A stretch of DNA of 64,000 bases from the NCBI GenBank assembly GCA_044223975.1, contig JBGALI010000008.1:1-64000 (forward strand), given 5' to 3'. The notes beneath the pieces are model-generated. The model had not been told where the DNA came from. It did no database searches and was given only the letters and a program-made list of their open reading frames with translations. This stretch comes from CAZCPB01 sp044223975 (GTDB lineage Bacteria > Planctomycetota > Phycisphaerae > Phycisphaerales > UBA1924). This document shows, piece by piece, positions 33,601 to 43,725 of the stretch; position 1 is the first letter of the stretch; each line of letters begins with the position of its first letter. A program made the position numbers and the translations under genes.

Positions 33601-35267
33601 TCCAGCGACTGGCGTTCCTGTGGCCCGAGATCGCGATGTTCGCGACCACGTGCATCGTGATGGTGCTGGGACTCTCGCCGCGGCGCGAGGTCCGCAAGGC
33701 GTGCGCGTGGATCTGCGGGCTGGGACTGATCGCGGCGGGCGTGCTGGCCGCGGCAACGACCCCCGCGGCAGAGACGATCACCGCCAAGGACGGCCAGTTG
33801 CTGCTCCCGGGGATGGTGTCGTTCATCAAGACGCTCACGAGCGCGGTCGGGCTGATGCTCCTAATGCTCCTGGCCGGCTCGGTCGACCGCGAGGAGGAGG
33901 CCTCGATCGCGCTTGGCCAGTCCCGGTTTGACCCGCTGCGGAGCAACCGCGCCGAGTTCTACTCGTTCTTCATGTTCAGCCTCACCGGGCTGATGCTGTG
34001 CGCCAGCGCCGACGACCTCATCTGGTTGTTCCTGGCGCTCGAGCTCACGAGCCTGCCGACGTACATCATGGTCGTGATCGCCAAGGGATCCGGCTCGCGC
34101 GGGCAGTCGCAGGAGGCGGGGGTCAAGTACTTCTTCCTCGGGGCGCTCGGGGCCGCGGTGTTCCTGTTCGGCTTCGCGCTGCTCTACGGCGGGACGGGCA
34201 CCACCAACCTCAACCGCATCCATGACGTGTTCATGACCGCGGGCATCTCGCCGATCGCACTGGGCGGGCTGATGATGGCGCTCTTGGGGATCTGCTTCAA
34301 GATCGCCGCGGTGCCGATGCACTTCTACACGCCCGACGTGTACCAGGGCGCGGCGTCGCAGGTCTCGGCGTTCCTGGCGTTTGTTCCCAAGACCGCGGGG
34401 TTCGTGTCGATCCTGCTCCTGTGCGCCGCGGCGGGCTGGGTGTGGGCGCCGGGCTCCGGCGTCGGCGCGCCGCCGAGCGAGCTGGGCGCCTCGCTGCCCG
34501 AACCCGTGCGGCTCATGCTCTGGGTGATCTCGGCTCTGACCATGACCGTCGGCAACGTGCTGGCGATCTGGCAGACGTCCGTGAAGCGGCTGCTGGCGTA
34601 CTCGTCGATCGCGCACTCGGGGTACATGCTGGTCGGCGTGATCTCGGGCCCGGGCAACGGCACGTTCACGGGCAGCGGCGTGTCGGCCGTGCTGTTCTAC
34701 CTGCTGTGCTACGGCGTCATGAACATCGGCACCTTCGCCGTGCTGGCGTGCCTCGAGCGCGTCAACAAGGACGGAGAGATGCAGGAGATCGACGACATCG
34801 CCGACCTCCGCGGCCTGTGCCAGACCCGCCCGATCCTCGGGTGGACGATGGCGATCTGCAGCCTGAGCCTGCTGGGCTTCCCGCCGCTGCTGGGGTTCCT
34901 GGGCAAGCTGCCCTTGTTCACGTCGGCGATCAGCGCCGGCGAGATCGTGCTGGTCATCGTCCTGGGCGTGAACTCGGCGATCGCGGCGTTCTACTACCTG
35001 CGGCTGTTCGCGGCCGTGGCCATCGAGAAGCCCGACCCCAACGCCAAGCCTCTGAGCCCCGTCCCGTTCGCCTCGCGCCCGCTGGCGGGGCTGCTCTCGG
35101 CCGCGGGGGCTCTCCTGCTGGTGCTCTCGGTGGGCAGCTTCATGGACGAGGCGGCCAAGGCGGCCCGTCCACGTGGGCGTTCGGTGGTGCCCGCGCTGGC
35201 GCCCGAGTCAGAATCGAAGGCGCCCGTTCGTGCGGTGCAGGCGGCGGTGCCGTCCGGTCTGCGCTGA
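33597..35267 (+). CDS. nuoN: NADH-quinone oxidoreductase subunit N
   Basis: A 556-residue antiporter-like subunit. Motifs include LIWLFLALELTSLPTYIMVV with the conserved Glu, KIAAVPMHFYTPDVYQGA and KRLLAYSSIAHSGYMLVG, typical of NuoN. A Gly/Ala-rich insert (about 282-300) lengthens one loop, and the last 50 residues are a charged tail. It overlaps nuoM by 4 bases and ends the operon. Genes for the peripheral arm (nuoA-I) are not in the window. Confidence 0.94.
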   Translation: MIQRLAFLWPEIAMFATTCIVMVLGLSPRREVRKACAWICGLGLIAAGVLAAATTPAAETITAKDGQLLLPGMVSFIKTLTSAVGLMLLMLLAGSVDREEEASIALGQSRFDPLRSNRAEFYSFFMFSLTGLMLCASADDLIWLFLALELTSLPTYIMVVIAKGSGSRGQSQEAGVKYFFLGALGAAVFLFGFALLYGGTGTTNLNRIHDVFMTAGISPIALGGLMMALLGICFKIAAVPMHFYTPDVYQGAASQVSAFLAFVPKTAGFVSILLLCAAAGWVWAPGSGVGAPPSELGASLPEPVRLMLWVISALTMTVGNVLAIWQTSVKRLLAYSSIAHSGYMLVGVISGPGNGTFTGSGVSAVLFYLLCYGVMNIGTFAVLACLERVNKDGEMQEIDDIADLRGLCQTRPILGWTMAICSLSLLGFPPLLGFLGKLPLFTSAISAGEIVLVIVLGVNSAIAAFYYLRLFAAVAIEKPDPNAKPLSPVPFASRPLAGLLSAAGALLLVLSVGSFMDEAAKAARPRGRSVVPALAPESESKAPVRAVQAAVPSGLR

Positions 35268-35374
35268 GGCTTCATTCGTTCCAGCTCCTGCGGCGGCTGG
35301 CGTCCCGGAGTTCTGCTTCTTTGCTTCGCCCGTTGGCCCGGCGGCGCCGACCGGTGGCCTTGAATTCAACCATC

Positions 35375-36001
35375 ATGTTCACCGGACTCGTTCAAGCCGT
35401 TGGGCGTGTGTCGGGCGTCGACCTTCAACCGACGGGGGCACGCCTCAGGATCGACACCGGCGCCTGGGGTCACCATCCGGACACGGGTGATTCGATCAGC
35501 GTGAGCGGGTGCTGTCTCACTGTGGCGTCCGTGGGGGCGTCGGTGGGGGCGTCGGTGGGGGGGCTGGTGCTGGCGTTCGACGTGGTTCACGAGACCCTCC
35601 GCATGACCACGCTGGGTGCGTTCAAGCCCGGCGACGGCGTGAACTTGGAGCACGCGGCACGGGCCGATTCGCTCCTGGGCGGCCACGTCGTGCAGGGGCA
35701 CGTGGACGGCGTCGCGACGGTGGAAGGCGTGACGAAGACTCCCGAGTGGCGGATCCGCCTTCGCCCGCCGCCGGCGCTGATGGAGTTCATGATCCCCAAG
35801 GGCTCGGTGTGCGTGGATGGCGTGTCGTTGACGCTCGCGGCGGTCGATGTTGCCGCGGGCGCGTTCGAAGTGGCCTTGATCCCGACGACGCTGGAGAAGA
35901 CGACCCTCGGCGCGTTGGCGGCGGGGGGGCGGTGCAACATCGAGACGGACATCCTGGCCCGCACGGCGGTGCACTGGATGCGGCATTACGGCGGGCGATG
36001 A
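35375..36001 (+). CDS. ribE: Riboflavin synthase, alpha chain
   Basis: A 208-residue enzyme that dismutates two lumazine molecules into riboflavin and a pyrimidine. It begins MFTGLVQAVGRV and has the two Lum-binding repeats: GDSISVSGCCLTV...NLEHAARADSLLGGHVVQGHVD and GSVCVDGVSLTL...ETDILART. In the first repeat a loop has expanded as ASVGASVGASVGG, encoded by 12-bp direct repeats. The ATG at 35375 was chosen because it gives the exact family start. No other rib gene is adjacent. nuoN lies 107 bp upstream and ruvC 57 bp downstream. Confidence 0.95.
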   Translation: MFTGLVQAVGRVSGVDLQPTGARLRIDTGAWGHHPDTGDSISVSGCCLTVASVGASVGASVGGLVLAFDVVHETLRMTTLGAFKPGDGVNLEHAARADSLLGGHVVQGHVDGVATVEGVTKTPEWRIRLRPPPALMEFMIPKGSVCVDGVSLTLAAVDVAAGAFEVALIPTTLEKTTLGALAAGGRCNIETDILARTAVHWMRHYGGR

Positions 36002-36058
36002 GCGTGTCGGGCGATCCGTCGCGCCCTGCGGCGATGGTGTTGCACTACACTGCGGTCC

Positions 36059-36652
36059 GTGCGTGTCCTTGGCATCGATCCTGGCCTGCGCCTGACGGGG
36101 TATGCCTGCCTTGAGGGGCGGGAGGACGTGCCGCGGCTCGTGGAAGCGGGAGTGCTGCGGCTGGCGCAGGGACGAAGCGGCGGCAGCTCGGCGACGAGCG
36201 TCTCCGAGCGGCTGGAAGAACTGGACACCGACTTTCGCGAACTTCTGGCGCGGCTCAAGCCCCACGCGGTGGCGGTCGAGGCGGTGTTCTCGCACTACAA
36301 GCACCCGGCGACGGCGATCGTGATGGGGCACGCCAGGGGGGTGCTGCTCTTGGCGATCCGCGCGGCGGGCCTTACCTTGGTTGAGCTCAAGCCCAACGCG
36401 GTCAAGAAGTCGCTCACGGGGCACGGGCACGCGGGCAAGGGCCAGATGCAGCGGGCCGTCCAATCTATCTTCGGCCTCGACCGCCCCCCCGAGCCGCCCG
36501 ACGTCGCCGACGCCGTCGCCATCGCTCTCTGCGCCACCCGCCGCCTCACCGCCGGCGACGAACTCGGCCTGGCGATCATCGGCGCCACCCCGCGCCGCAA
36601 GAACTCGCGCCGGACCCTCCCCCCAGGCGTCGACATCGTGAGTACCTCCTGA
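36059..36652 (+). CDS. ruvC: Crossover junction endodeoxyribonuclease RuvC
   Basis: A 197-residue Holliday-junction resolvase of the RNase H fold. The catalytic acids are in place: D7 (GIDPG), E74 (AVEAVFSHY), D148 and D151 (PPDVADAVAIAL). The core is normal in length, and the C-terminal 25 residues are basic. The start is GTG at 36059. ruvA and ruvB are not next to it. It acts in the cytoplasm with RuvAB to cleave four-way junctions. Confidence 0.94.
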   Translation: MRVLGIDPGLRLTGYACLEGREDVPRLVEAGVLRLAQGRSGGSSATSVSERLEELDTDFRELLARLKPHAVAVEAVFSHYKHPATAIVMGHARGVLLLAIRAAGLTLVELKPNAVKKSLTGHGHAGKGQMQRAVQSIFGLDRPPEPPDVADAVAIALCATRRLTAGDELGLAIIGATPRRKNSRRTLPPGVDIVSTS

Positions 36653-36691
36653 TGGAACGACCCGCTGTATCCGCACGATGAGGATCAACAG

Positions 36692-37090
36692 ATGCGTGAG
36701 TCAACCACACACCGGCTCGGCGTTGGTGTGCTCGCGGTATCGATCATCGCGTGCATGATCATGGTGATCGTCGTGGATGCAAAGGCGTTGGCAGTTCAGG
36801 TGGAGGCCGAGGTTCGGACCGAAAAGCTGCTTGCCGATGGGCTGATCGACCGGGGGCGCGCCAACGAAAGCCTTGCAGCGGCCGGAAGCCCCATTCGCTT
36901 TTCCGTCTCCGATCCAACGAGTCCGGTCGGCTATCTGGAATTTCAGCGTCGATTCCTGCCTCTCGACACCATCGCATCACTGCGGTCCGCGATGCATTGG
37001 ATCTTCGCGACGATCGCGTTCCAAGCGGCAGGGTTGCTGCTGGTATGGCGTGCCGTCTCCAAACGCGATCGCCCGCCGCTTCCTCTTTGA
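36692..37090 (+). CDS. Small hypothetical membrane protein
   Basis: A 132-residue protein with two membrane segments (about 11-28 and 102-119) and an outer loop of about 70 residues between them. A GAGGA seven bases before the ATG supports the start. Codon third positions look less GC-biased than in the neighbouring genes. No family was recognised. It lies 39 bp after ruvC and 52 bp before the NtrC-type gene on the same strand. Confidence 0.6.
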   Translation: MRESTTHRLGVGVLAVSIIACMIMVIVVDAKALAVQVEAEVRTEKLLADGLIDRGRANESLAAAGSPIRFSVSDPTSPVGYLEFQRRFLPLDTIASLRSAMHWIFATIAFQAAGLLLVWRAVSKRDRPPLPL

Positions 37091-37142
37091 GTCTGCCGCC
37101 CACCCCCTCCGCCACTCCGTGCCCCCGCATAAACTCCACCCA

Positions 37143-38606
<1,464 letters not shown>

Positions 38607-38715
38607 TCCCACCCTGCCGGCGTGTCAGGCTCCGCAGCGTTATGCTGCGTCTTAAGGAGCGGAGGCCGATCTGCCCAACGTCCGCCTCCGCGCGGGCAAC
38701 CGGAAGGGGGTCAGG

Positions 38716-39453
38716 ATGTTCCGAGCATTCAAGAGCCTTGACGAACTGCTGCGCGGCAAGCGAGTCGGAGCGGTGCCCGGCGAGGACCGCCTGATCGACA
38801 TCCCGCTCCGGACGTTCCTGCCGCTGGCGATCGGGCTGGGGGCGACGTACGGCTTCTTCATGGGCTGGTACAAGGTCTCGACACGCTGGGGCGAGGGCGT
38901 GTCGGACGGGTACCAGCAGACCATCGCCTCGATGGTCAAGCTGCCGGCGCTGTTCCTCCTGACACTGGCGGTCACCTTCCCATCGCTGTACGTGTTCAAC
39001 GCGCTTCTGGGAGGGCGGCTGGCCTTCGGGGCGCTGTTGCGTCTCCTCGTGGGCTCGATGGTCGTGAGCCTGGCCGTCGCGGCCTCATTCGGGCCGATCC
39101 TCGCGTTCTTCACGCTGAGCACCACGAGCTACCCGTTCATGGTGGTGCTGAATGTCATCCTGCTCTCGATCAGCGGCTTTGTGGGCGTCGGGTTCCTGAT
39201 GAAGGCGTTCCGCAGGCTGCTTGCCGCGGCGCCGGCGCCGGCGGAGATCCCGCACCCCGCGGACGAGGGGACCGGCACCATCCTTGGCGTCTGGGTCGTG
39301 ATCTACGGGGCGGTGGGCGTGCAGATGGCGTGGCTGCTGCGGCCGTTCATCGGGCACCCCAACGCGACGTTCGAGTGGTTCCGCGTGCGGACGGGCACCA
39401 GCAATTTCGTGATCGGGCTGTTCGAGAACCTCAGGCACATGGTCGGGAACTGA
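38716..39453 (+). CDS. Multi-pass membrane protein, tandem paralog 1
   Basis: A 245-residue protein with about six membrane segments after a short amphipathic start (MFRAFKSLDELLRGKR). Its last third has VWVVIYGAVGVQMAWLLRPF followed by IGHP and an FRVRTGTSNF stretch. The next gene encodes a protein with the same arrangement (AWVVMYVFTGVQTGWILRPY, IGAP, FRVDAFTNAY), so the pair probably arose by duplication. The function is unknown. The genes are 2 bp apart and should be co-transcribed. The ATG is supported by an AGGGGG upstream. Confidence 0.78.
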   Translation: MFRAFKSLDELLRGKRVGAVPGEDRLIDIPLRTFLPLAIGLGATYGFFMGWYKVSTRWGEGVSDGYQQTIASMVKLPALFLLTLAVTFPSLYVFNALLGGRLAFGALLRLLVGSMVVSLAVAASFGPILAFFTLSTTSYPFMVVLNVILLSISGFVGVGFLMKAFRRLLAAAPAPAEIPHPADEGTGTILGVWVVIYGAVGVQMAWLLRPFIGHPNATFEWFRVRTGTSNFVIGLFENLRHMVGN

Positions 39454-39455
39454 AC

Positions 39456-40163
39456 GTGCAAGCCGCGGGGCACATCCGGGGCGGCGCGAGCGGGCTGTCC
39501 GACCGCTTCGAGGGGTTCTGCGCCCGGATAGGCCGGCCGGGGCGGGAGGCGGGCGCCCTGGCGGTGCCGTGGCTGGTGGCCGCGATCGCCTGCGGGGGCG
39601 CGATCTTCGGCGCGGTGATGGGGACCTACCAGGTCGGAGAGCCGGGGCGGTGGCCGCTGGTCATCTACGCGGCGCTCAAGGTGCCTTCGCTCATCATGGT
39701 CACGACGGCGGTGTGCCTGCCGGCGTTCTTCGTGCTCAACACGGTGCTGGGGCTGCGTGACGACTTCGGCCGCGCGGTGCGTGCGGTGCTGGCGGGGCAG
39801 GCGGCGCTGGCGCTGGCCCTGGCGTCGCTGTCGCCGCTGACCCGCGTGGCGTACGAGTGCGGCATCGGGCACGGCGGGGCGCAGCTCTTCAACGCGGGGA
39901 TGTTCGCGCTGGCGACGGGCGCCGGCCAGGCGGTGATGCTGCGGCACTACCGCGCGATCATCGCGTCGAATCACGCCCTTGAAGACAGGCACCGCGCGAT
40001 GCTCTGGGCGTGGGTGGTGATGTACGTGTTCACCGGGGTCCAGACGGGCTGGATCCTGCGGCCGTACATCGGGGCCCCGGGCCTGGACGTGCGGTTCTTC
40101 CGCGTCGACGCGTTCACGAACGCGTACGTGTATTTCCTGCGGCTCGTGTTCGGCGGGGGGTGA
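39456..40163 (+). CDS. Multi-pass membrane protein, tandem paralog 2
   Basis: A 235-residue protein with about six membrane segments. It aligns with the product of the upstream gene across the core helices and the conserved C-terminal WVVMYVFTGVQTGWILRP-IG-P block. The GTG at 39456 lies 2 bp after the paralog's stop and leaves a hydrophilic start of about 35 residues. Alternative starts inside that stretch are possible. The two may form a hetero-oligomer. It ends just before the converging GspJ-like gene (3 bp apart). Confidence 0.75.
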   Translation: MQAAGHIRGGASGLSDRFEGFCARIGRPGREAGALAVPWLVAAIACGGAIFGAVMGTYQVGEPGRWPLVIYAALKVPSLIMVTTAVCLPAFFVLNTVLGLRDDFGRAVRAVLAGQAALALALASLSPLTRVAYECGIGHGGAQLFNAGMFALATGAGQAVMLRHYRAIIASNHALEDRHRAMLWAWVVMYVFTGVQTGWILRPYIGAPGLDVRFFRVDAFTNAYVYFLRLVFGGG

Positions 40164-40166
40164 CCG

Positions 40167-40790
40167 CTACTCGACCTCTTCGAGCCGGCGCGGGCACGCC
40201 GAGGAGACGAAGCGGACCGTGGGCGCGTTGAGGTCGCTGAACATGCGGGCGTCCTGCACGTCGTTGGGAGAAACGGTGATGTCGACCGTCGCCCGCATGA
40301 GGCGCGGGCCGACGTCGTACTCGAGCGTGAACCGCGAGTCGGTCACGTTCGACAGCAGCGGGGCCTCGTTCTGCGCCGACTGGACGCCGCCGGAATAGTC
40401 GGTCTGGATGTACCACAGCTCCGACGGGCCTCGCGACGGGTCGGTGGCGTCACGCCGCTCGATGCGGACGATCCGCCGGAAGCTCGTGCTCTCGTCCTCC
40501 ATCGCGACGAACTCGATGGCGTCGGAGATCACCGGGTTCTGCGAGGCGTCGAGCGGGTCGATGGGGTAGGGGCCGAACTCCTTGCCCGTGCGGATCATCG
40601 ACATGAGCCGGTACATCACGATGCGGGCCACCACGTGCGTCGAGGCGGTCTCGGTGGTGTTCTTGTAGCTCTTGAACGACGCGTCGAGCGCGCCGAGCGT
40701 CGCGGCCAGCAGCGTGGCCGTGATCGACAGGGCGATCAGGAGTTCGATGAGGCTGAAGGCCGGGCGCGAGGCGCGGCGGGGGGTGCTCAT
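40167..40790 (-). CDS. GspJ/PulJ-like minor pseudopilin
   Basis: A 207-residue protein with a class III leader: basic MSTPRRASRP, then AFSLIELLIALSITATLLAA with Phe+1 and Glu+5. The mature part has an alphaN segment and a beta-rich C-terminus (IEFVAMEDESTSFRRIVRIER, ELWYIQTDYSGG), resembling GspJ-type minor pseudopilins that tip the pseudopilus. The ATG overlaps the stop of the upstream 971-residue gene (ATGA). It is the last gene of the pilus/secretion operon. Confidence 0.8.
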   Translation of the reverse strand: MSTPRRASRPAFSLIELLIALSITATLLAATLGALDASFKSYKNTTETASTHVVARIVMYRLMSMIRTGKEFGPYPIDPLDASQNPVISDAIEFVAMEDESTSFRRIVRIERRDATDPSRGPSELWYIQTDYSGGVQSAQNEAPLLSNVTDSRFTLEYDVGPRLMRATVDITVSPNDVQDARMFSDLNAPTVRFVSSACPRRLEEVE

Positions 40791-43702
40791 GGGTTTCCTT
40801 CCCGGTAGGTCTCGGGCATGGGGTCGACGCGCATCGGCAGCATCAGTCCGTTGGGCAGGCGCATGTTGGGGTTGAAGCGAAGGTCGATGCGTCCGAAGCC
40901 GTAGAAGGGCACGGCGGTCGAGCCCGCGGGCTGGGCCTTGTCGGGGGCGACGTCGGCGAGGCCGTCACCGTCGGTGTCCCAGCCCACGATCCGCTGGCCG
41001 CCCACGATCGGCAGGGTGAGCGGGTCGAGCGATTCCTGGTCGCCGTCGGCGGGCCCGAAGTACCCGATCGAGGTGTTGTAGTTGGCGGGGTTGCCGACGG
41101 GGTTCCCCAGGGCGTCGACCATGGGGGCCTGGCCGTAGACGGGGCTGAAGGTCAGGAGCAGGGCGCCGTCCAGCGTGGTGTTGCCGCGCACGTCCATGAC
41201 GCCGGCCACGATCGCGCCGGTGAGCTGGACGTTCTGGGTCGGCGGGCTGTTGAAGGTGCCGATGTCCACGGAGTAGTTGGGGACCATCATCGAGCTCTTG
41301 GAGATGTCCTCGACGTCGGCGGTCTGCGGGTTGAGCTGCGGGTCGTCGGGCGCGTCGGGGTGGGTCTGGGTGAAGCGCGTGGCTCCGGTGAACTGGAGCT
41401 TGTTGCGGGCCTGGGTGTAGCCCGTGGGCTTGTCGCTCACGATCGACCCCACGAACAGGCAGTCGTGGAAGCGGATGTTGTTGGAGAATTTCTTGGTATC
41501 GGAGATCCGCTTGCCGCCGATCACCAGCGGGTCGGGCATCAGGTTGTAGCCGGGGCGGCCGGTCTGATCGGACGGGATGTCGGCCTTGTCCATCTCGGGC
41601 TGGGCCATGAGGATCATGGCGTTGGGCGGGATGGCGGTCGACGGCAGCATCGTGGGGTACTTGGTCTCGCCGGCGTCGTCGCCGTAAATGATGCGGGTGA
41701 CGACGGGCTTGGGCTTGCCGGTGGCCGAGTCGATCGTGAGCTTGCCGTACTCGCCCCACAGCACGTGGGTGTTGCCCGTGCTGGTGCCGATGTAGGTCAC
41801 GCCCACGAAGGTGCAGTTCTTGTAGAGGCCGTTGTCGCCGGCGGGGATGTGCGCGTCCCGGAAGACCATGTTCTCGTACACCGGGCGGAAGTAGACGTCG
41901 ACGTAGCTGGGGGAGCCGAAGGGCATCTTCTCCCAGTAGGCGGTGTCCTTGTTGTCGGGCAGGCCGTCGAGGTTGGCGTCGGCGTCGACGCGGAGGTAGC
42001 GCGGGCTGGACGTCCCCGCGGACTTGGTCTCGACGTAGGTGGCCAGCTGCGAAACCGAGATCCCCAGCTGGTCGGCGACCTGCTGGTTGAAGGCCGTGCC
42101 GTTGGCGTCGGCCTTGAGCGCCGTGTTGGCGTCGTCGAACGTGCTCGCGGTCAGGTTCGGGAGATCGTTGTCGGAGACGCCGAACGTGGTGGGCGAGCTT
42201 CCCGCCGAGGCGCGGATGGGCCCGCGGAGCGACGTGGCGGGGTCGCCCTGCGCCGCCGCCCAGGCGGACTCGGACGTCTTGAACAGCAGCTTGCCGTTGA
42301 CCTTGGCGTACTTGTCCTTCTTGTCGATGTACCCGTCGCGGTAGCCCAGGACCTGGTCCCGGTTGACGTTGGAGGTCGCGTCGTAGTCGATCATGGCCTC
42401 GCCGGCGTCCCAGCGGCCGTTGTGATTGGTGTCGACGAAGCCCCACAGGCCGTTCTTGTTGCGGTCGGGGGTCGACGAGTCGATGAGCAGCGCGAGGTCG
42501 TCGTCGACGGGGTTGCCGCCGGAATCCACGAACTCGGGGGTGGCGCCCTGCGCGGGCGTCCCGGCGGTCAGCGCGGCGGAGAGCGCGACTTTGTGGTCGT
42601 TGTTCTTGTCGTAGAAGCTGATGAACACGTCGAGCTCGTCCACGTAGCCGTCGCCGGTGACGTCCGCGAACGCGTGGTCGGGCGTGCCGTCGCCGTTGTA
42701 GTCCTTGTCGAGCGGCATGCCGGCGCCCTCGATCGGGTGACCGACGCGCAGGCGGTTGTCACCGTCGACGTCGCTGGCGACCAGGGCGTTGAACAGGTCG
42801 GTGAGACGCTTGTCGAGGTTCGCGTCGATGCCGAAGAAATCGGACTTCATCACCATCGGCTGGCCGTGGTCGCGGGTGACGTCGTTGAACCTGGCGCCCA
42901 GGTCGCCGCTGATGTGCACCCCCTTGCCGATCATGATCTTGCTGGGGCTGATGATCGCCTGCCGGACCTTCTTGGCCATGCGGAAATCCTCCATCACGGT
43001 GCGGGTGATGGGCTGGTTCCCGTGCGAGTAGTTGAAGTCGTAGCCGGTCGAGATCACGCGGACGTCGATGCCGTTGGCCAGGGGCGCGTACGTGACCGAG
43101 TACACCAGGGGGAGGCCGGACTGCCCGTTGGGCACCGTCTCGAGCTTCACCGCGGGCGTGAAGAGCCAGTTGCTGGACTGGTATTCCGACGACGACCCCC
43201 ACGAGGGCGCGTTGGCGATCGTCGGCGAATCCACGCTGACGCCGTTCATGACGCCGGTGTCCGCGGCGTGCCGGTTGGCCAGGGCCTGCGCGAGCCCGCC
43301 GGGCGTCGAGCCCTCGGCGAAGCCGCTGGGGGCCGAGAGCACCGTGTAGCTGCCCGTGCCGGAGAGGTCTCCCGACCAGAACTTGTCGCCGTAGGTGGTG
43401 TCGATGGTGCTGTTGGACACGACGAAGCGGGCCGCCGCCTCCTGGAGGCGCTGGGTGGCGATCACAAGGCCGGTCTCGGCGGCGCTCTGAGCGCGCATGA
43501 CGTGCAGGTGGGTCGCGGCGGTGCGGATGTTGCCGCGGCTGGCGATCGCCATGGCGGTGGCCAGCGAGCCGAAGAGGATCAGGAACATCATGGAGAGCAC
43601 CGACGCCACGCCGCGCTCACGGGCGGGCGGACGGCGGGTGTGGCCGGCGCCCGCGGCCAGTGCGCGCGGGCTCGTGCGGTCCGTTCGACTTCGAATGCTC
43701 AT
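40787..43702 (-). CDS. Very large PilX-like pilus-associated protein with Ca-binding loops
   Basis: A 971-residue protein. After a basic N-terminus the hydrophobic segment RGVASVLSMMFLILFGSLA (about 30-50) lacks the usual Glu+5, as in PilX/GspK-type minor pilins. A helix with AQSAAETGL follows, as in PilX. Residues about 300-430 hold several Asp-rich loops of EF-hand/dockerin type (DVDGDNRLRVG, DKDYNGDGTPD, DVTGDGYVDELDV, DRNKNGLWG, DTNHNGRWDAGE), and more follow (DADANLDGLPD, DTDGDGLAD). The rest is beta-rich. The ATG at 43702 or 43705 follows an AGGAGG; a GTG at 43729 has none. The product is probably an exported Ca-binding subunit of the pilus or secretion machine. Its size far exceeds PilX (about 160-200). 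Confidence 0.72.
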   Translation of the reverse strand: MSIRSRTDRTSPRALAAGAGHTRRPPARERGVASVLSMMFLILFGSLATAMAIASRGNIRTAATHLHVMRAQSAAETGLVIATQRLQEAAARFVVSNSTIDTTYGDKFWSGDLSGTGSYTVLSAPSGFAEGSTPGGLAQALANRHAADTGVMNGVSVDSPTIANAPSWGSSSEYQSSNWLFTPAVKLETVPNGQSGLPLVYSVTYAPLANGIDVRVISTGYDFNYSHGNQPITRTVMEDFRMAKKVRQAIISPSKIMIGKGVHISGDLGARFNDVTRDHGQPMVMKSDFFGIDANLDKRLTDLFNALVASDVDGDNRLRVGHPIEGAGMPLDKDYNGDGTPDHAFADVTGDGYVDELDVFISFYDKNNDHKVALSAALTAGTPAQGATPEFVDSGGNPVDDDLALLIDSSTPDRNKNGLWGFVDTNHNGRWDAGEAMIDYDATSNVNRDQVLGYRDGYIDKKDKYAKVNGKLLFKTSESAWAAAQGDPATSLRGPIRASAGSSPTTFGVSDNDLPNLTASTFDDANTALKADANGTAFNQQVADQLGISVSQLATYVETKSAGTSSPRYLRVDADANLDGLPDNKDTAYWEKMPFGSPSYVDVYFRPVYENMVFRDAHIPAGDNGLYKNCTFVGVTYIGTSTGNTHVLWGEYGKLTIDSATGKPKPVVTRIIYGDDAGETKYPTMLPSTAIPPNAMILMAQPEMDKADIPSDQTGRPGYNLMPDPLVIGGKRISDTKKFSNNIRFHDCLFVGSIVSDKPTGYTQARNKLQFTGATRFTQTHPDAPDDPQLNPQTADVEDISKSSMMVPNYSVDIGTFNSPPTQNVQLTGAIVAGVMDVRGNTTLDGALLLTFSPVYGQAPMVDALGNPVGNPANYNTSIGYFGPADGDQESLDPLTLPIVGGQRIVGWDTDGDGLADVAPDKAQPAGSTAVPFYGFGRIDLRFNPNMRLPNGLMLPMRVDPMPETYREGNP

Positions 43703-43725
43703 CATTCGCCTCCTGCTCCCTTCCA

